A DNA stretch of 64,000 nucleotides, taken from assembly GCF_014201145.1 (NCBI RefSeq), contig NZ_JACHDP010000001.1:1116001-1180000 (forward strand). Reading direction: 5' to 3'. The position numbers and the translations under genes were made by a program. Of this stretch, positions 16,393 through 25,200 are shown in pieces. The DNA is from Micromonospora parathelypteridis (GTDB lineage: Bacteria; Actinomycetota; Actinomycetes; Mycobacteriales; Micromonosporaceae). Numbering within the stretch: the first letter of the stretch is position 1; every line of letters begins with the position of its first letter. A model generated the notes under the pieces. That model had not been told where the DNA came from, did not search any database, and saw only the letters and a list, made by a program, of their open reading frames with translations.

Positions 16393-17874
16393 ATGACCGA
16401 GGGACGCACCGACGGTACGCCGACGGACGGTACGGAATCGCACGATCCGGACTTTCCGGAGGCATTCCTGTCGTTCATGCGGCAGGGCTGGCGCGACACC
16501 GCGCTCCCCGTGGCGCCCCGGCCGGAGACGCCCAACTACGCGAAGCGGCGGGCGGCACTCTCGGCGGCGTTCCCCGGAGAGACGCTGGTGATCCCCACCG
16601 GCACCGAAAAGGTCCGGGCCAACGACACCGACTACCCGTTCCGGCCGGGCAGTGACTTCGCCTACCTGACCGGCGACCACGACGCGGACAGCGTGCTGGT
16701 GCTGCGCCCGAACGGCTCAGGGCACGACGCGACGCTGTACATGCGGCCCCGCTCGTCCCGGGAGACCGACGAGTTCTTCCGCAGCCGTCACGGCGAGCTG
16801 TGGGTGGGCCGGCGGCACACGCTCAGCGAGAAGTCGACCGAACTGGGCCTGCCCACCGCCGACCTGACCGGCCTGGAGGCGACCCTCGCCGACCTGGCGC
16901 CGGGGCGTACCCGGGTGCTGCGCGGGTTCGACGCCCACGTGGACGCGGCCGTCCACCCCTACGACGGTGCGCGCGCCGAGGGGCAGCCGGCCCGGGACCG
17001 GGAGCTGGCGATCGCCATCTCGGAGATGAAGCTCGTCAAGGACGAGTGGGAGATCGGCCAACTCCAGGACGCGATCGATGCCACCGTACGCGGCTTCGAG
17101 GACGTGGCCCGGATCCTGCCGGCGGACCGCGCCGTCTCGGAGCGGCTCCTGGAGGGTGTCTTCGCGCTGCGGGCCCGGCACGACGGCAACGACGTCGGGT
17201 ACAGCTCGATCGTCGGCGCCGGCGAGCACGCCACGATCCTGCACTGGGTGCACAACCACGGTGCCACCCGACCGGGTGACCTGCTGCTCATGGACATGGG
17301 CGTCGAGGGCCGCAACCTCTACACCGCCGACGTGACCCGGGTGGTGCCGGTGAGCGGCCGGTTCACCGCCCTGCAGCGCCAGGTCTACGACATCGTCTAC
17401 GCCTCACAGCAGGCCGGCATCGAAGCCATCCGGCCGGGTGTGAAGTTCAAGGACGTCCACCTGACCTGCATGCGGGTGCTCGCCGAGGGCCTGTCCGAGC
17501 TGGGTCTGCTGCCGGTGAGCGTCGACGAGGCGATGGACGAGAAGTCGACGGTCTACCGGCGGTGGACGCTGCACGGCTTCGGCCACATGCTCGGCATCGA
17601 CGTGCACGACTGCTCCAACGCGCGCAAGGAGACCTACCGCGACGGCGCGCTGGGCGAGGGCTACGTGCTCACCGTCGAGCCGGGTCTGTACTTCCAGCCG
17701 GAGGACGAGCTGGTCCCCGCCGAGCTGCGCGGCGTCGGCATCCGGATCGAGGACGACGTGCTGGTCACCGCGACCGGTGCGGTGAACCTGTCGGCCGGGC
17801 TGCCCCGCACCTCCGACGACGTGGAGACCTGGCTGGCCGAGCAGCGCGAGGCGGGCCCCCGCCTGCCCGGCTGA
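16393..17874 (+). CDS. pepP: Xaa-Pro aminopeptidase (M24B)
   Basis: The product is 493 residues from ATG 16393 with a strong GGAGGGA ribosome-binding site. An N-terminal AMP_N domain (residues about 45-190) contains RPGSDFAYLTGDHDADSVLV. The pita-bread catalytic domain shows the dinuclear metal ligands: Asp in LLMDMGVEGRNLYTADVTRV, His in LHGFGHMLGIDVHD, Glu in LTVEPGLYF and Glu in GIRIEDDVLV. The enzyme removes the N-terminal residue ahead of proline in the cytoplasm. The length and domain order match aminopeptidase P. A hairpin follows at 17902-17941. Confidence 0.93.
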   Translation: MTEGRTDGTPTDGTESHDPDFPEAFLSFMRQGWRDTALPVAPRPETPNYAKRRAALSAAFPGETLVIPTGTEKVRANDTDYPFRPGSDFAYLTGDHDADSVLVLRPNGSGHDATLYMRPRSSRETDEFFRSRHGELWVGRRHTLSEKSTELGLPTADLTGLEATLADLAPGRTRVLRGFDAHVDAAVHPYDGARAEGQPARDRELAIAISEMKLVKDEWEIGQLQDAIDATVRGFEDVARILPADRAVSERLLEGVFALRARHDGNDVGYSSIVGAGEHATILHWVHNHGATRPGDLLLMDMGVEGRNLYTADVTRVVPVSGRFTALQRQVYDIVYASQQAGIEAIRPGVKFKDVHLTCMRVLAEGLSELGLLPVSVDEAMDEKSTVYRRWTLHGFGHMLGIDVHDCSNARKETYRDGALGEGYVLTVEPGLYFQPEDELVPAELRGVGIRIEDDVLVTATGAVNLSAGLPRTSDDVETWLAEQREAGPRLPG

Positions 17875-17901
17875 ACCTGACGAACGGCGACTGCCGCCGG
17901 C

Positions 17902-17941
17902 GAGGCCCTGGTCAGCGTGCTCCGACGCCGACCGGGGCCTC
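17902..17941 (+). terminator. hairpin after the aminopeptidase gene
   Basis: GAGGCCCTGGTC (17902-17913) pairs with GACCGGGGCCTC with one mismatch and a 16-nt loop that itself contains CGTG/CCGACG. It begins 28 nt after the stop. There is no T-tract, as is common in high-GC actinomycetes. Confidence 0.55.
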
Positions 17942-17955
17942 GCCCGCATCATCAT

Positions 17956-18029
17956 GATCGACACCACATCGGCGATGTAGGGGTATCAAGCGCCGCGGAT
18001 ACCCCCATGTCGGCGAACTGGAGTGGATC
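17956..18029 (+). repeat. imperfect inverted repeat, 32-nt arms
   Basis: Arm 17956-17987 begins GATCGACACC and ends GGGGTATC; arm 17998-18029 is its imperfect reverse complement (about 24 of 32 positions pair), with a 10-nt loop AAGCGCCGCG. Both ends carry GATC. It looks like an intergenic palindromic element rather than a terminator. It does not share the sequence of the TTGATCA hairpins except for GATC at the ends. Confidence 0.55.
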
Positions 18030-18230
18030 ATCTCGGCACGGTCGGGCAACGGCCGCGCCCCCAGCCCCACCTCGGTCAGCTGTCGCTCCACCGACCCCAC
18101 CAGACGGCACTGCCGTCGGCCCCGCCCGAACCCCGGGTAGCGAGGCCCTCGCACACCCCATCCGTCGGTGTTTGTGCTGCTCACACCCCTTTCCGCCAGC
18201 CCGAACCGGTTGCGCTCCCTAAGCTGAGCT

Positions 18231-18380
18231 GAGCCGAATGCGTGGTTATCTCGGATACGTCCGCATCGCGAAGATGGTTCTCATACGGTGGGGATCAGAG
18301 GCTGCAACCCATTTGTAGCTGGTCGTGGCGCCTCGGGCGGTGCGGCCCCGTCTGGTAGCAGGAAAGGGCGGAAGGCTCTG
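18231..18380 (+). promoter_or_regulatory. upstream element A, conserved with 20316-20464
   Basis: This 150-nt block aligns almost end to end with the 149 nt before the second beta-helix gene. Shared blocks are CCGAATGCG, TCGGATA, TTCTCATACGGTGG, CAACC-ATTTGTAGC and GTCTGGTA, then the ribosome-binding region GGAAAGGGCGGAAGG. An AACC/AGCC box about 16 nt before TCGGATA resembles an ECF-type -35/-10 pair, but this is tentative. The conservation implies shared regulation of the two genes. Confidence 0.65.
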
Positions 18381-20159
18381 ATGTCCAACGACGTAACGAG
18401 TACCGACGGCGGGGCCTCGACAGCTCCGCCGACACGACGACGGCGGGCGCTCTGGGTCGCCGGCGTCGCCGGGCTGACCGGTGTGGTCGGCCTGGCTGCC
18501 CTGGGCGGTGTGATCGCCCGGGACGACAAACCCACTTCCAACCGGGCGTCGGACGCCCAGCCGTCGACCAATCGGCAGAACGTCAGCGACGCCGGTGGCG
18601 CGGACGACGGCGCCAAGAAGGACGACGGTACGGAAGGCGAGTGGAGCGGCGACGACTGGAGCGGCTTCGACGACCAGTCCGGCAAGGACGACAAGAACGA
18701 CGAGAAGGACCGCACCAAGCAGGTCCCGTGCGACACCGACAAGCTGATCCAGGCGATCGTGTTCGCCAACGACAAGCACGGCGGTGTGCTGGAGCTGGCC
18801 AAGGGCTGCACCTACAACCTGACCCGCAACGACTACGAGGGCAACGGCCTGCCGGTGATCACCGAGCGGATCACGCTCAAGGGCGAGCACACCGCCATTG
18901 GTCGTGACGCCACGGCCGACTACTTCCGGATCCTCAACGTCGGCCCCGGCGGGCACCTCACCCTGAAGGGCCTGAGCATCAAGGGCGGCCAGACCCTTCG
19001 GCCGGCGATGACCGCTGACGCGGCGACGGTCTGGGCGCCGTACTCGGCGGTGGTCCGCTCGACCGCAGCCGGCGCGGCGGCCAAGCCGGACGTCACGGAA
19101 GCACCCGGGAGCAAGCCGGGCACGGCAACCGAACCGGGTCCGGCTGCAGCAGCCAAGCCCGCGGCGGAAGCCAAGCCCGCGGCAGCGGCGGAGGCCAAGG
19201 CTCCGGCGGCAGCGACCAAGGCCGCCACGACGGCGGCCAAGCCCGTGGTCGCGGCGGCGGCCGGGCCGGCGGTGGTGCCGCTGGTCGAGCAGCCCGGATT
19301 CACCGACGGTGCCGGGGTGCTGGTGCAGCCCGGTGGTCGCGCGGAGATCCTGGACAGCGAGCTGCTCTACAACCAGTCCGGCGGCAATGGCGGCGGGCTG
19401 GCCAACTTCGGCAGCGCCAAGCTCAGCAAGACGACAGTGGCGCACAACACCGCCTTCTTCTTCGGCGGCGGCATCTTCAATGCCGGAGTGCTCCAGATCG
19501 ATGAGTCGAAGGTGAAGGACAACACCGGGATCATCGGCGGTGGCGGCATCTCCAACGGCGCTGCCGAGATCTTCACCGATGACGTCGACGGCGGCTCGGT
19601 CTGGGTCTACAAGAGCGAGATCACCGACAACGAGACGCTCGGCTTCGGCGGCGGCGTCCTGGATGTCGAGGGCACCACGACGTTGCACGAGACGAAGGTC
19701 AGCGGCAACACCGCGGTCCTCGCCGGTGGCGGCGTGGCGGTGGCCGACAGCCAACTCACTCTCAAGAACGCCACGGTGGCCAACAACAGCACTGCCGGCG
19801 TGGGTGGCGGCGTGGCGGTCGCCTTCGAGAGCACCGCGACGATCGAGAACAGCAAGATCAAGGACAACACCGCCGGGTTCTTCGGCGCGGGCCTCTTCAA
19901 CGAGGACAGCGTCACCACGCTGCGCGACAGCGAGGTGGTGGGCAACCGGGCCGTCGGCCCGCTCGGCAGCGGCGGTGGCATCTACAACACGGACGGCGGC
20001 GAGATCGCCCTCTACCGGACGAAGGTGACGTACAACTTCGCCACTCTGCCGCCCGGTGGCATCTCCAACGGACTCTTCAGCTTCGTCAGACTGGACGACG
20101 AGTCTGTGGTGTCCGCCAACCGCCCCACCAACTGCCTGAACGTTCCCGGTTGCTTCTGA
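18381..20159 (+). CDS. surface/secreted right-handed beta-helix protein, copy 1
   Basis: The product is 592 residues from ATG 18381. RRRR then LWVAGVAGLTGVVGLAALGG forms a signal or membrane anchor near residues 17-43, followed by an acidic Asp/Lys-rich spacer. VPCDTDKLIQAIVFANDKHG starts a pectate-lyase-like helix. An Ala/Lys/Pro-rich low-complexity insert (residues about 225-300, repeats like AAAKPAAEAKPAAAAEAK) interrupts it. About seven to eight helix rungs follow with GGG(I/V)xN repeats such as NTAFFFGGGIFNAG and VLAGGGVAVADS. No catalytic residues are evident, so it may be adhesive or structural. Copy 2 lies 305 nt downstream and is strongly similar outside the spacers. Confidence 0.82.
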   Translation: MSNDVTSTDGGASTAPPTRRRRALWVAGVAGLTGVVGLAALGGVIARDDKPTSNRASDAQPSTNRQNVSDAGGADDGAKKDDGTEGEWSGDDWSGFDDQSGKDDKNDEKDRTKQVPCDTDKLIQAIVFANDKHGGVLELAKGCTYNLTRNDYEGNGLPVITERITLKGEHTAIGRDATADYFRILNVGPGGHLTLKGLSIKGGQTLRPAMTADAATVWAPYSAVVRSTAAGAAAKPDVTEAPGSKPGTATEPGPAAAAKPAAEAKPAAAAEAKAPAAATKAATTAAKPVVAAAAGPAVVPLVEQPGFTDGAGVLVQPGGRAEILDSELLYNQSGGNGGGLANFGSAKLSKTTVAHNTAFFFGGGIFNAGVLQIDESKVKDNTGIIGGGGISNGAAEIFTDDVDGGSVWVYKSEITDNETLGFGGGVLDVEGTTTLHETKVSGNTAVLAGGGVAVADSQLTLKNATVANNSTAGVGGGVAVAFESTATIENSKIKDNTAGFFGAGLFNEDSVTTLRDSEVVGNRAVGPLGSGGGIYNTDGGEIALYRTKVTYNFATLPPGGISNGLFSFVRLDDESVVSANRPTNCLNVPGCF

Positions 20160-20187
20160 CCGGAACGGGGTGGCTGATCCACATAGA

Positions 20188-20231
20188 GGGTGCGCCCCTC
20201 CGAGCCGGCGACGGCGCGGAGGGGCGCACCC
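20188..20231 (+). terminator. intrinsic terminator after beta-helix copy 1
   Basis: Perfect 15-bp arms GGGTGCGCCCCTCCG (20188-20202) and CGGAGGGGCGCACCC (20217-20231), a 14-nt loop, followed by GTTTT. This separates the two copies into independent transcripts. Confidence 0.85.
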
Positions 20232-20315
20232 GTTTTGGCAGGTCAAGAGGGGTCGACGGCCGGATTGGGCGGCGGTGGGCCTGCCGGGGTGTCCCGGCCC
20301 TTCCGGACAGGACAT

Positions 20316-20464
20316 GAACCGAATGCGGGCTTCTTTCGGATAAGCCCGCGAGGCGAGGATCCTTCTCATACGGTGGTTTTGGGAGCTACAACCGATTTGT
20401 AGCAGGGGACGTCCGTCTGACGGCGGCGACCCTGTCTGGTACGAGGAGAGGGCAGAGAGCTCCG
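20316..20464 (+). promoter_or_regulatory. upstream element B, conserved with 18231-18380
   Basis: This is the matching block before copy 2, starting GAACCGAATGCGGG and containing TTTCGGATA, TTCTCATACGGTGG, ACAACCGATTTGTAGC and GTCTGGTACGAGGAGAGGG just before the ATG at 20465. A candidate ECF-like promoter is GAACC (20316-20320) with CGGATA about 16 nt later. Because a terminator lies between the genes, this copy must carry its own promoter. Confidence 0.65.
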
Positions 20465-22111
20465 ATGTCCAACTACCTAACGAACAACGAAGCCTCCGGG
20501 CGGGCGACGGCCAAGCGCCGCCGCAAGCTCTGGCTCGCCAGTGGCGTGGCCGGTTTGACGGGCGTGATCAGTCTCGCGGCGGTGGGCGTCGCGGGCAGCG
20601 CCGGAGCAGTCGGTCTGAACTGGAACACCGCGCAGGTCAGCAAGGACGGCGACCAGCGGGGTGACGAAGGACGCGACTGGGACAAGGACAAGGGCGAGGA
20701 CCGAGACAAGGACAAGGACAAGGACCACGAGCGCGGGAAGGAGGTGCCCTGCGACACCGACAAGCTGATCCAGGCGATCGTGTTCGCCAACAACAAGCAC
20801 GGCGGTGTGCTGGAGCTGGCCAAGGGCTGCACCTACAACCTGACCCGCAACGACTACGAGGGCAACGGCCTGCCGGTGATCACCGAGCGGATCACGCTCA
20901 AGGGCGAGCACACCACGATCGTCCGCGACGCCACGGCCGACTACTTCCGGATCCTCAACGTCGGCAGCGGCGGGCACCTCACGATCAAGGGCCTGACCAT
21001 CAAGGGCGGCCAGACCCTCGAGCGGTACCTGCCCGTCGAGCCGGCTGCGGTCTGGGGGGCCTACTCGGACTCCGAGGCGCTCGCCGCGCAGGTCAAGGCA
21101 GGCGTCCCGCTGAACCAGGCGCTCACCGCGCGGCAGGCCAACCCGAAGGCGGCGCTCAAGGCCGCACCGAAGGCCGCGCTCAAGGCCGCGCCGGCCGCGC
21201 CGGGGGGCGTCGTCACGCCGCTCGTCGAGCAGCCGGAAGACACCGATGGCGCCGGTATCCTGGTCCAGCCGGGCGGCACCGCCGACATTCTGGAATCCGA
21301 GGTCGTCCTGAACCAGTCGGGCGGCAACGGCGGCGGCGTGGCCAACTTCGGAACCACGAAGATCTGGCACAGCACCGTAACCCGTAACACCGCCTTCTTC
21401 TTCGGCGGTGGTGTCTTCAACGCCGGCCTGCTCAAGGTCGAGGAGTCGAAGATCACCGACAACACCGCCGTCATCGGTGGTGGCGGTATCTCCAACGGCG
21501 CCGCGGAGATCTTCACCGACGACGTCGACGGCGGAACGGTCGAGCTCAAGAAGGCCGAGATCAACGACAACGAGACGCTGGGCTTCGGCGGTGGCTACCT
21601 CGACATCGAGGGCAACACCACCGCGTACGAGACCAAGTTCGTCTCGAACACCGCGGTTCTCGCCGGTGGCGGTATCGCGGCGGCCGACAGCCAGCTCAAC
21701 CTGCACAAGTCCACGGTCGAGAAGAACAGCACCGCTGGCGTCGGTGGCGGTCTGGCTGTCGTCTTCGACAACGCCGTCACGATCGAGCACACGTCCATCA
21801 AGGACAACACCGCCGGCTTCTTCGGCGGCGGGCTCTTCAACGCCGGCAGCATCACCACGCTGCGCGACAGCGAGGTCGTCGGCAACCGGGCACTCGGCCC
21901 GATCGGAGTCGGTGGCGGCATCTTCAACATCTTCGGTCAGGTCAACCTGTCGAAGACGAAGGTCGCCCACAACTTCTCCACCTTCGAGCCGGGCGGTGTC
22001 TTCAGCTTCTTCGGAGACGTGAACGTGGACGACAAGTCCGCCATCACCGCGAACCGCCCGACCAACTGCCTGGCCATCCCGGGCGGCACCATCGAGAACT
22101 GCTTCGCCTGA
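20465..22111 (+). CDS. surface/secreted right-handed beta-helix protein, copy 2
   Basis: The product is 548 residues from ATG 20465, preceded by GAGGAGAGGG. It has a KRRRK plus hydrophobic N-terminal segment (LWLASGVAGLTGVISLAAVG). A charged spacer rich in DKDK/DRDKDK precedes VPCDTDKLIQAIVFANNKHG. The helix domain contains a shorter Ala/Lys/Pro insert (KAALKAAPKAALKAAPAAPG), then Gly-rich rungs such as NTAFFFGGGVFNAG, VIGGGGISNGAAEIFTDDVD and NTAGFFGGGLFNAG. The C-terminus ANRPTNCL matches copy 1. DNA identity with copy 1 is very high around CDTDK...LNVG and falls in the spacers, showing a duplication with divergence in low-complexity regions. No enzymatic motif is evident. Confidence 0.82.
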   Translation: MSNYLTNNEASGRATAKRRRKLWLASGVAGLTGVISLAAVGVAGSAGAVGLNWNTAQVSKDGDQRGDEGRDWDKDKGEDRDKDKDKDHERGKEVPCDTDKLIQAIVFANNKHGGVLELAKGCTYNLTRNDYEGNGLPVITERITLKGEHTTIVRDATADYFRILNVGSGGHLTIKGLTIKGGQTLERYLPVEPAAVWGAYSDSEALAAQVKAGVPLNQALTARQANPKAALKAAPKAALKAAPAAPGGVVTPLVEQPEDTDGAGILVQPGGTADILESEVVLNQSGGNGGGVANFGTTKIWHSTVTRNTAFFFGGGVFNAGLLKVEESKITDNTAVIGGGGISNGAAEIFTDDVDGGTVELKKAEINDNETLGFGGGYLDIEGNTTAYETKFVSNTAVLAGGGIAAADSQLNLHKSTVEKNSTAGVGGGLAVVFDNAVTIEHTSIKDNTAGFFGGGLFNAGSITTLRDSEVVGNRALGPIGVGGGIFNIFGQVNLSKTKVAHNFSTFEPGGVFSFFGDVNVDDKSAITANRPTNCLAIPGGTIENCFA

Positions 22112-22175
22112 TCACCTCCGGGTGACGATGGCACAGCACCCTCGGGTGACGGCGGTGCAACAGCAGTGAACCGGG

Positions 22176-22212
22176 ACCGGCCCCCTTCCGCACGACGCGG
22201 AAGGGGGCCGGT
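22176..22212 (+). terminator. terminator hairpin between convergent genes
   Basis: Perfect 15-bp arms ACCGGCCCCCTTCCG (22176-22190) and CGGAAGGGGGCCGGT (22198-22212) with a 7-nt loop. It sits between beta-helix copy 2 (+) and the pullulanase gene (-), so it can serve both. Confidence 0.8.
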
Positions 22213-22217
22213 TCGTG

Positions 22218-25200
22218 TCACTGCTGGACGAAGACCGCCACGCTGCGCCCCGGGACGGTGAAGGTGCCCGCCCTCCGATCGAACGAGGCCGTACGCAGCA
22301 CCGGGTCGGCCGAGTCGACCAGCACCGGGTGCAGTGCCACGTCCGCACCGCGCAGACCGGTCACGGTCTGCTTGGCCGCCTGCGGGGTGCCGTTGAAGAC
22401 CACGGTCACCGACTTCCACGTCCCGCCCAGCCCACGGGCGTCCAGCGTCATGGTCAGCACGCCGGGCGTCTCCTGCGCCCCGGACAGCGGGAACGCCACC
22501 CGCTGCTGCACCTGCTCGGCGGTGGCCAGCCCGAACACCGGCGACGACGCCCGGATGCGCAGCAACTCGGCGTAGCGGGCGTCGGTGGTGTTGATCGCCG
22601 CGCAGTCCGGCACCAGCGCCGGGTCCGCCAGCAGCGGCTTCGCGTACGACCACTTGTCCTCGTTGTCCTGCGCGGGCGGCAGGCCGGCGCCGAACCCGTT
22701 GCCCTGTGCGCAGCCCCAGCGGATCTGGTTGAACCAGTCACCGGAGTTGAACGAGTTGCGGTCCAGCGACTTCGACCGCAGCCGTTCGGTGCCGGCGGTG
22801 ACGAACCCGGTGCCCTGTCCCAGCACCACCGTGCCCAGCGCCAGCACCTGCATCCGGGAGCGGTCCGCCGCCGTGGTGGCCTGCGGCAGCTTGTACGCCA
22901 GCGCGTCGTACAGGATCTCGTTGTCGTGCGCGTCGGCGTAGGTGACGGCCTCCCCCGGCGCCGCGGTGTAGCCGGCCGGGGAGCCGTTGTAGTCCACCTG
23001 CGCGCCGGTGACCTGTTGTCCGGCGGTGTCGGTGAACCGGTACCCGCGCAGGTTGCCGGTCAGACCCACCTTGATCAGGTCGTGGGCGTGCAGCAGCCGG
23101 GCCTTCTGCTCGGCCGGTGACCCGTTGACCGCGTCACCGTTCGGGTCGGTGTAGAGCCCGGAGGCGAAACCCTGCGCCCGCGGGTTCGCGTCGAATGGTC
23201 CACCGCCGCGCACCGCGTCGCGCAGCCGGTCGTTGAACGTGCCGATGCCGGTGCCCGCCATGTTGGCCTGGGTGGCCTGGACGAACCGGGCGTCGTTGGC
23301 GACCTCGCCGAAGTTCCAGCCCTCGCCGTAGAGCAGGATCGCCTTGCCGTCCACGCCGTCGCGGGCGACGGTCAACGTGTCCAGTGCCCTGCGGACGGCC
23401 AGGATGTTCGCCTTCGGGTGGTGACCCATCAGGTCGAACCGGAAACCGTCCACCTTGTACTGTCGCGCCCAGGTGACCAGCGAGTCGACGACGAGCTTGC
23501 CCATCATGGCGTGCTCGGGCGCGGTGTTGGCGCAGCAGGTGGAGTTGGCCACCGTGCCGTCCTCCAGCAGCCGGTGGTAGTAGCCGGGCACCACCTGGTC
23601 GAGCACGGACTTCGCGTCGGCGCCGGCCGCGGACGTGTGGTTGTAGACCACGTCCATGACCACCCGCAGGCCCGCGTCGTTCGTTCCGGCGACCATCCGG
23701 CGGAACTCGGTGGTCCGCGCCGCACCGACCGGGTCGACGGCGTAGCCGCCCTCCGGCACGGTGTAGTGCAACGGGTCGTACCCCCAGTTGTAGCCGTCGG
23801 TTTCGGCGACCGCTGCCACGCACTTCTGCTGCTCGGCGGAGTCCGGCGGGAGCGCCGCCAGGTCGCAGGCCGGCTGACGCTGGTCGGCCCGCTTCTCCGG
23901 GATCGTCGCGAAATCGAACGCCGGCAGCAGGTGCAGGTGGGTGACACCGGCGTCGCCGAGCGCCTTCAGGTGGGTCATGCCCGCGGTCTTCGGGTCGGTG
24001 AAGGCGAGGAACGTCCCCCGCCGTTCGGCCGGCACGGTGTCGTCGGCGATGGAGAAGTCCCGTACCGACAACTCGCTGATCTGCGCCTTCGCCGGCGGCA
24101 CCGGCGTCGGTTTGCGCAGCGTCCGCCAGCCCGCCGGGGCCAGTGCCGGGTCGTTCAGGTCGATCAGCTGGCTGTGCGTGGAGTCCGCCGCCAGGGCCAC
24201 CGAGTACGGATCGGTCACCGACGCGGTGACCATCTTCTGCGTCGCCGGCTGCCACGCCTGCACCTGGTACCGGTAGTACTTCCCGACCCAGGTGGAGTTG
24301 CCGCGCGCCGACCAGACACCGGTGCGGTCGTCGCGGCGCATCGGCACCGTCCTGGGCGGGGCGGTGGGCGAGTCGAACAGTTGCAGCGTCACCGTCCGCG
24401 CGGTCGGCGCCCACAGCGCGACGCTCGGCGTCCGACCCGCGAACGTCGGCCCGAGGGTCGCGTCGGTGGCCCGGGAGTACACGTCGTCGAGCACGCCGGG
24501 GATCTGCACGCCGGTCGCGGCGAGCAGCGCCCCCGCGGCGTCGCGCTCGGTGACCAGCAGCTGCCCCCGCAGCGCCGCCGGGACCTTGGCAAGGTCCGCC
24601 CGGTCCAGGGTGAAGCTACGGTACGACCACAGGTGCGGAAACGCGGTGCGCTGGGCCTCGGTGAGCCCGTTGCGCTGCGCTCGCAGCGGCAACGAGGTGT
24701 ACGTCCCGGTCAGCTCCCCGTCGACCACGCTGACCCCGCCGGTGGGGCCGGCGACCAGCGCGTACGTCTTGCCGTCGGTCGGCGGGGTCTGCCACGCCAC
24801 GGTGGACCGGTCGATCCAGTGCGCCTTCTGTTTGCTGATGTCGGTGTCCCCGCTGGCGCTGGTCGCGGTCGACGGCAGCAAGCGGCCCGGCGTGGCGGCG
24901 AGCAACCACACCTCGCGTCCCGCGCTGGCGAAGTCGAGCCGCTGATCGTCGGGCAGGTCCTTGGTGTCGCCCTGGTGGATGATGTAGTTCAGCCCGGTGG
25001 CACCGGCCGCCAGCGGCACCCGGAACACCGCCCCGAACGCGTCGGTCGAGGTCGGCTTCAACGGGCTGGACCACTCGGTCGGGTTGGCCGCGCCGTCCCA
25101 CAGGTGCAGACCCCAGCCGTCGTAGTTGCCGTCGGCCCGCTGGTAGTGGATCACGGCGGTGCCCTCCTGGACCGGCGGATCCGGTTCACCGGTGGCCGCC

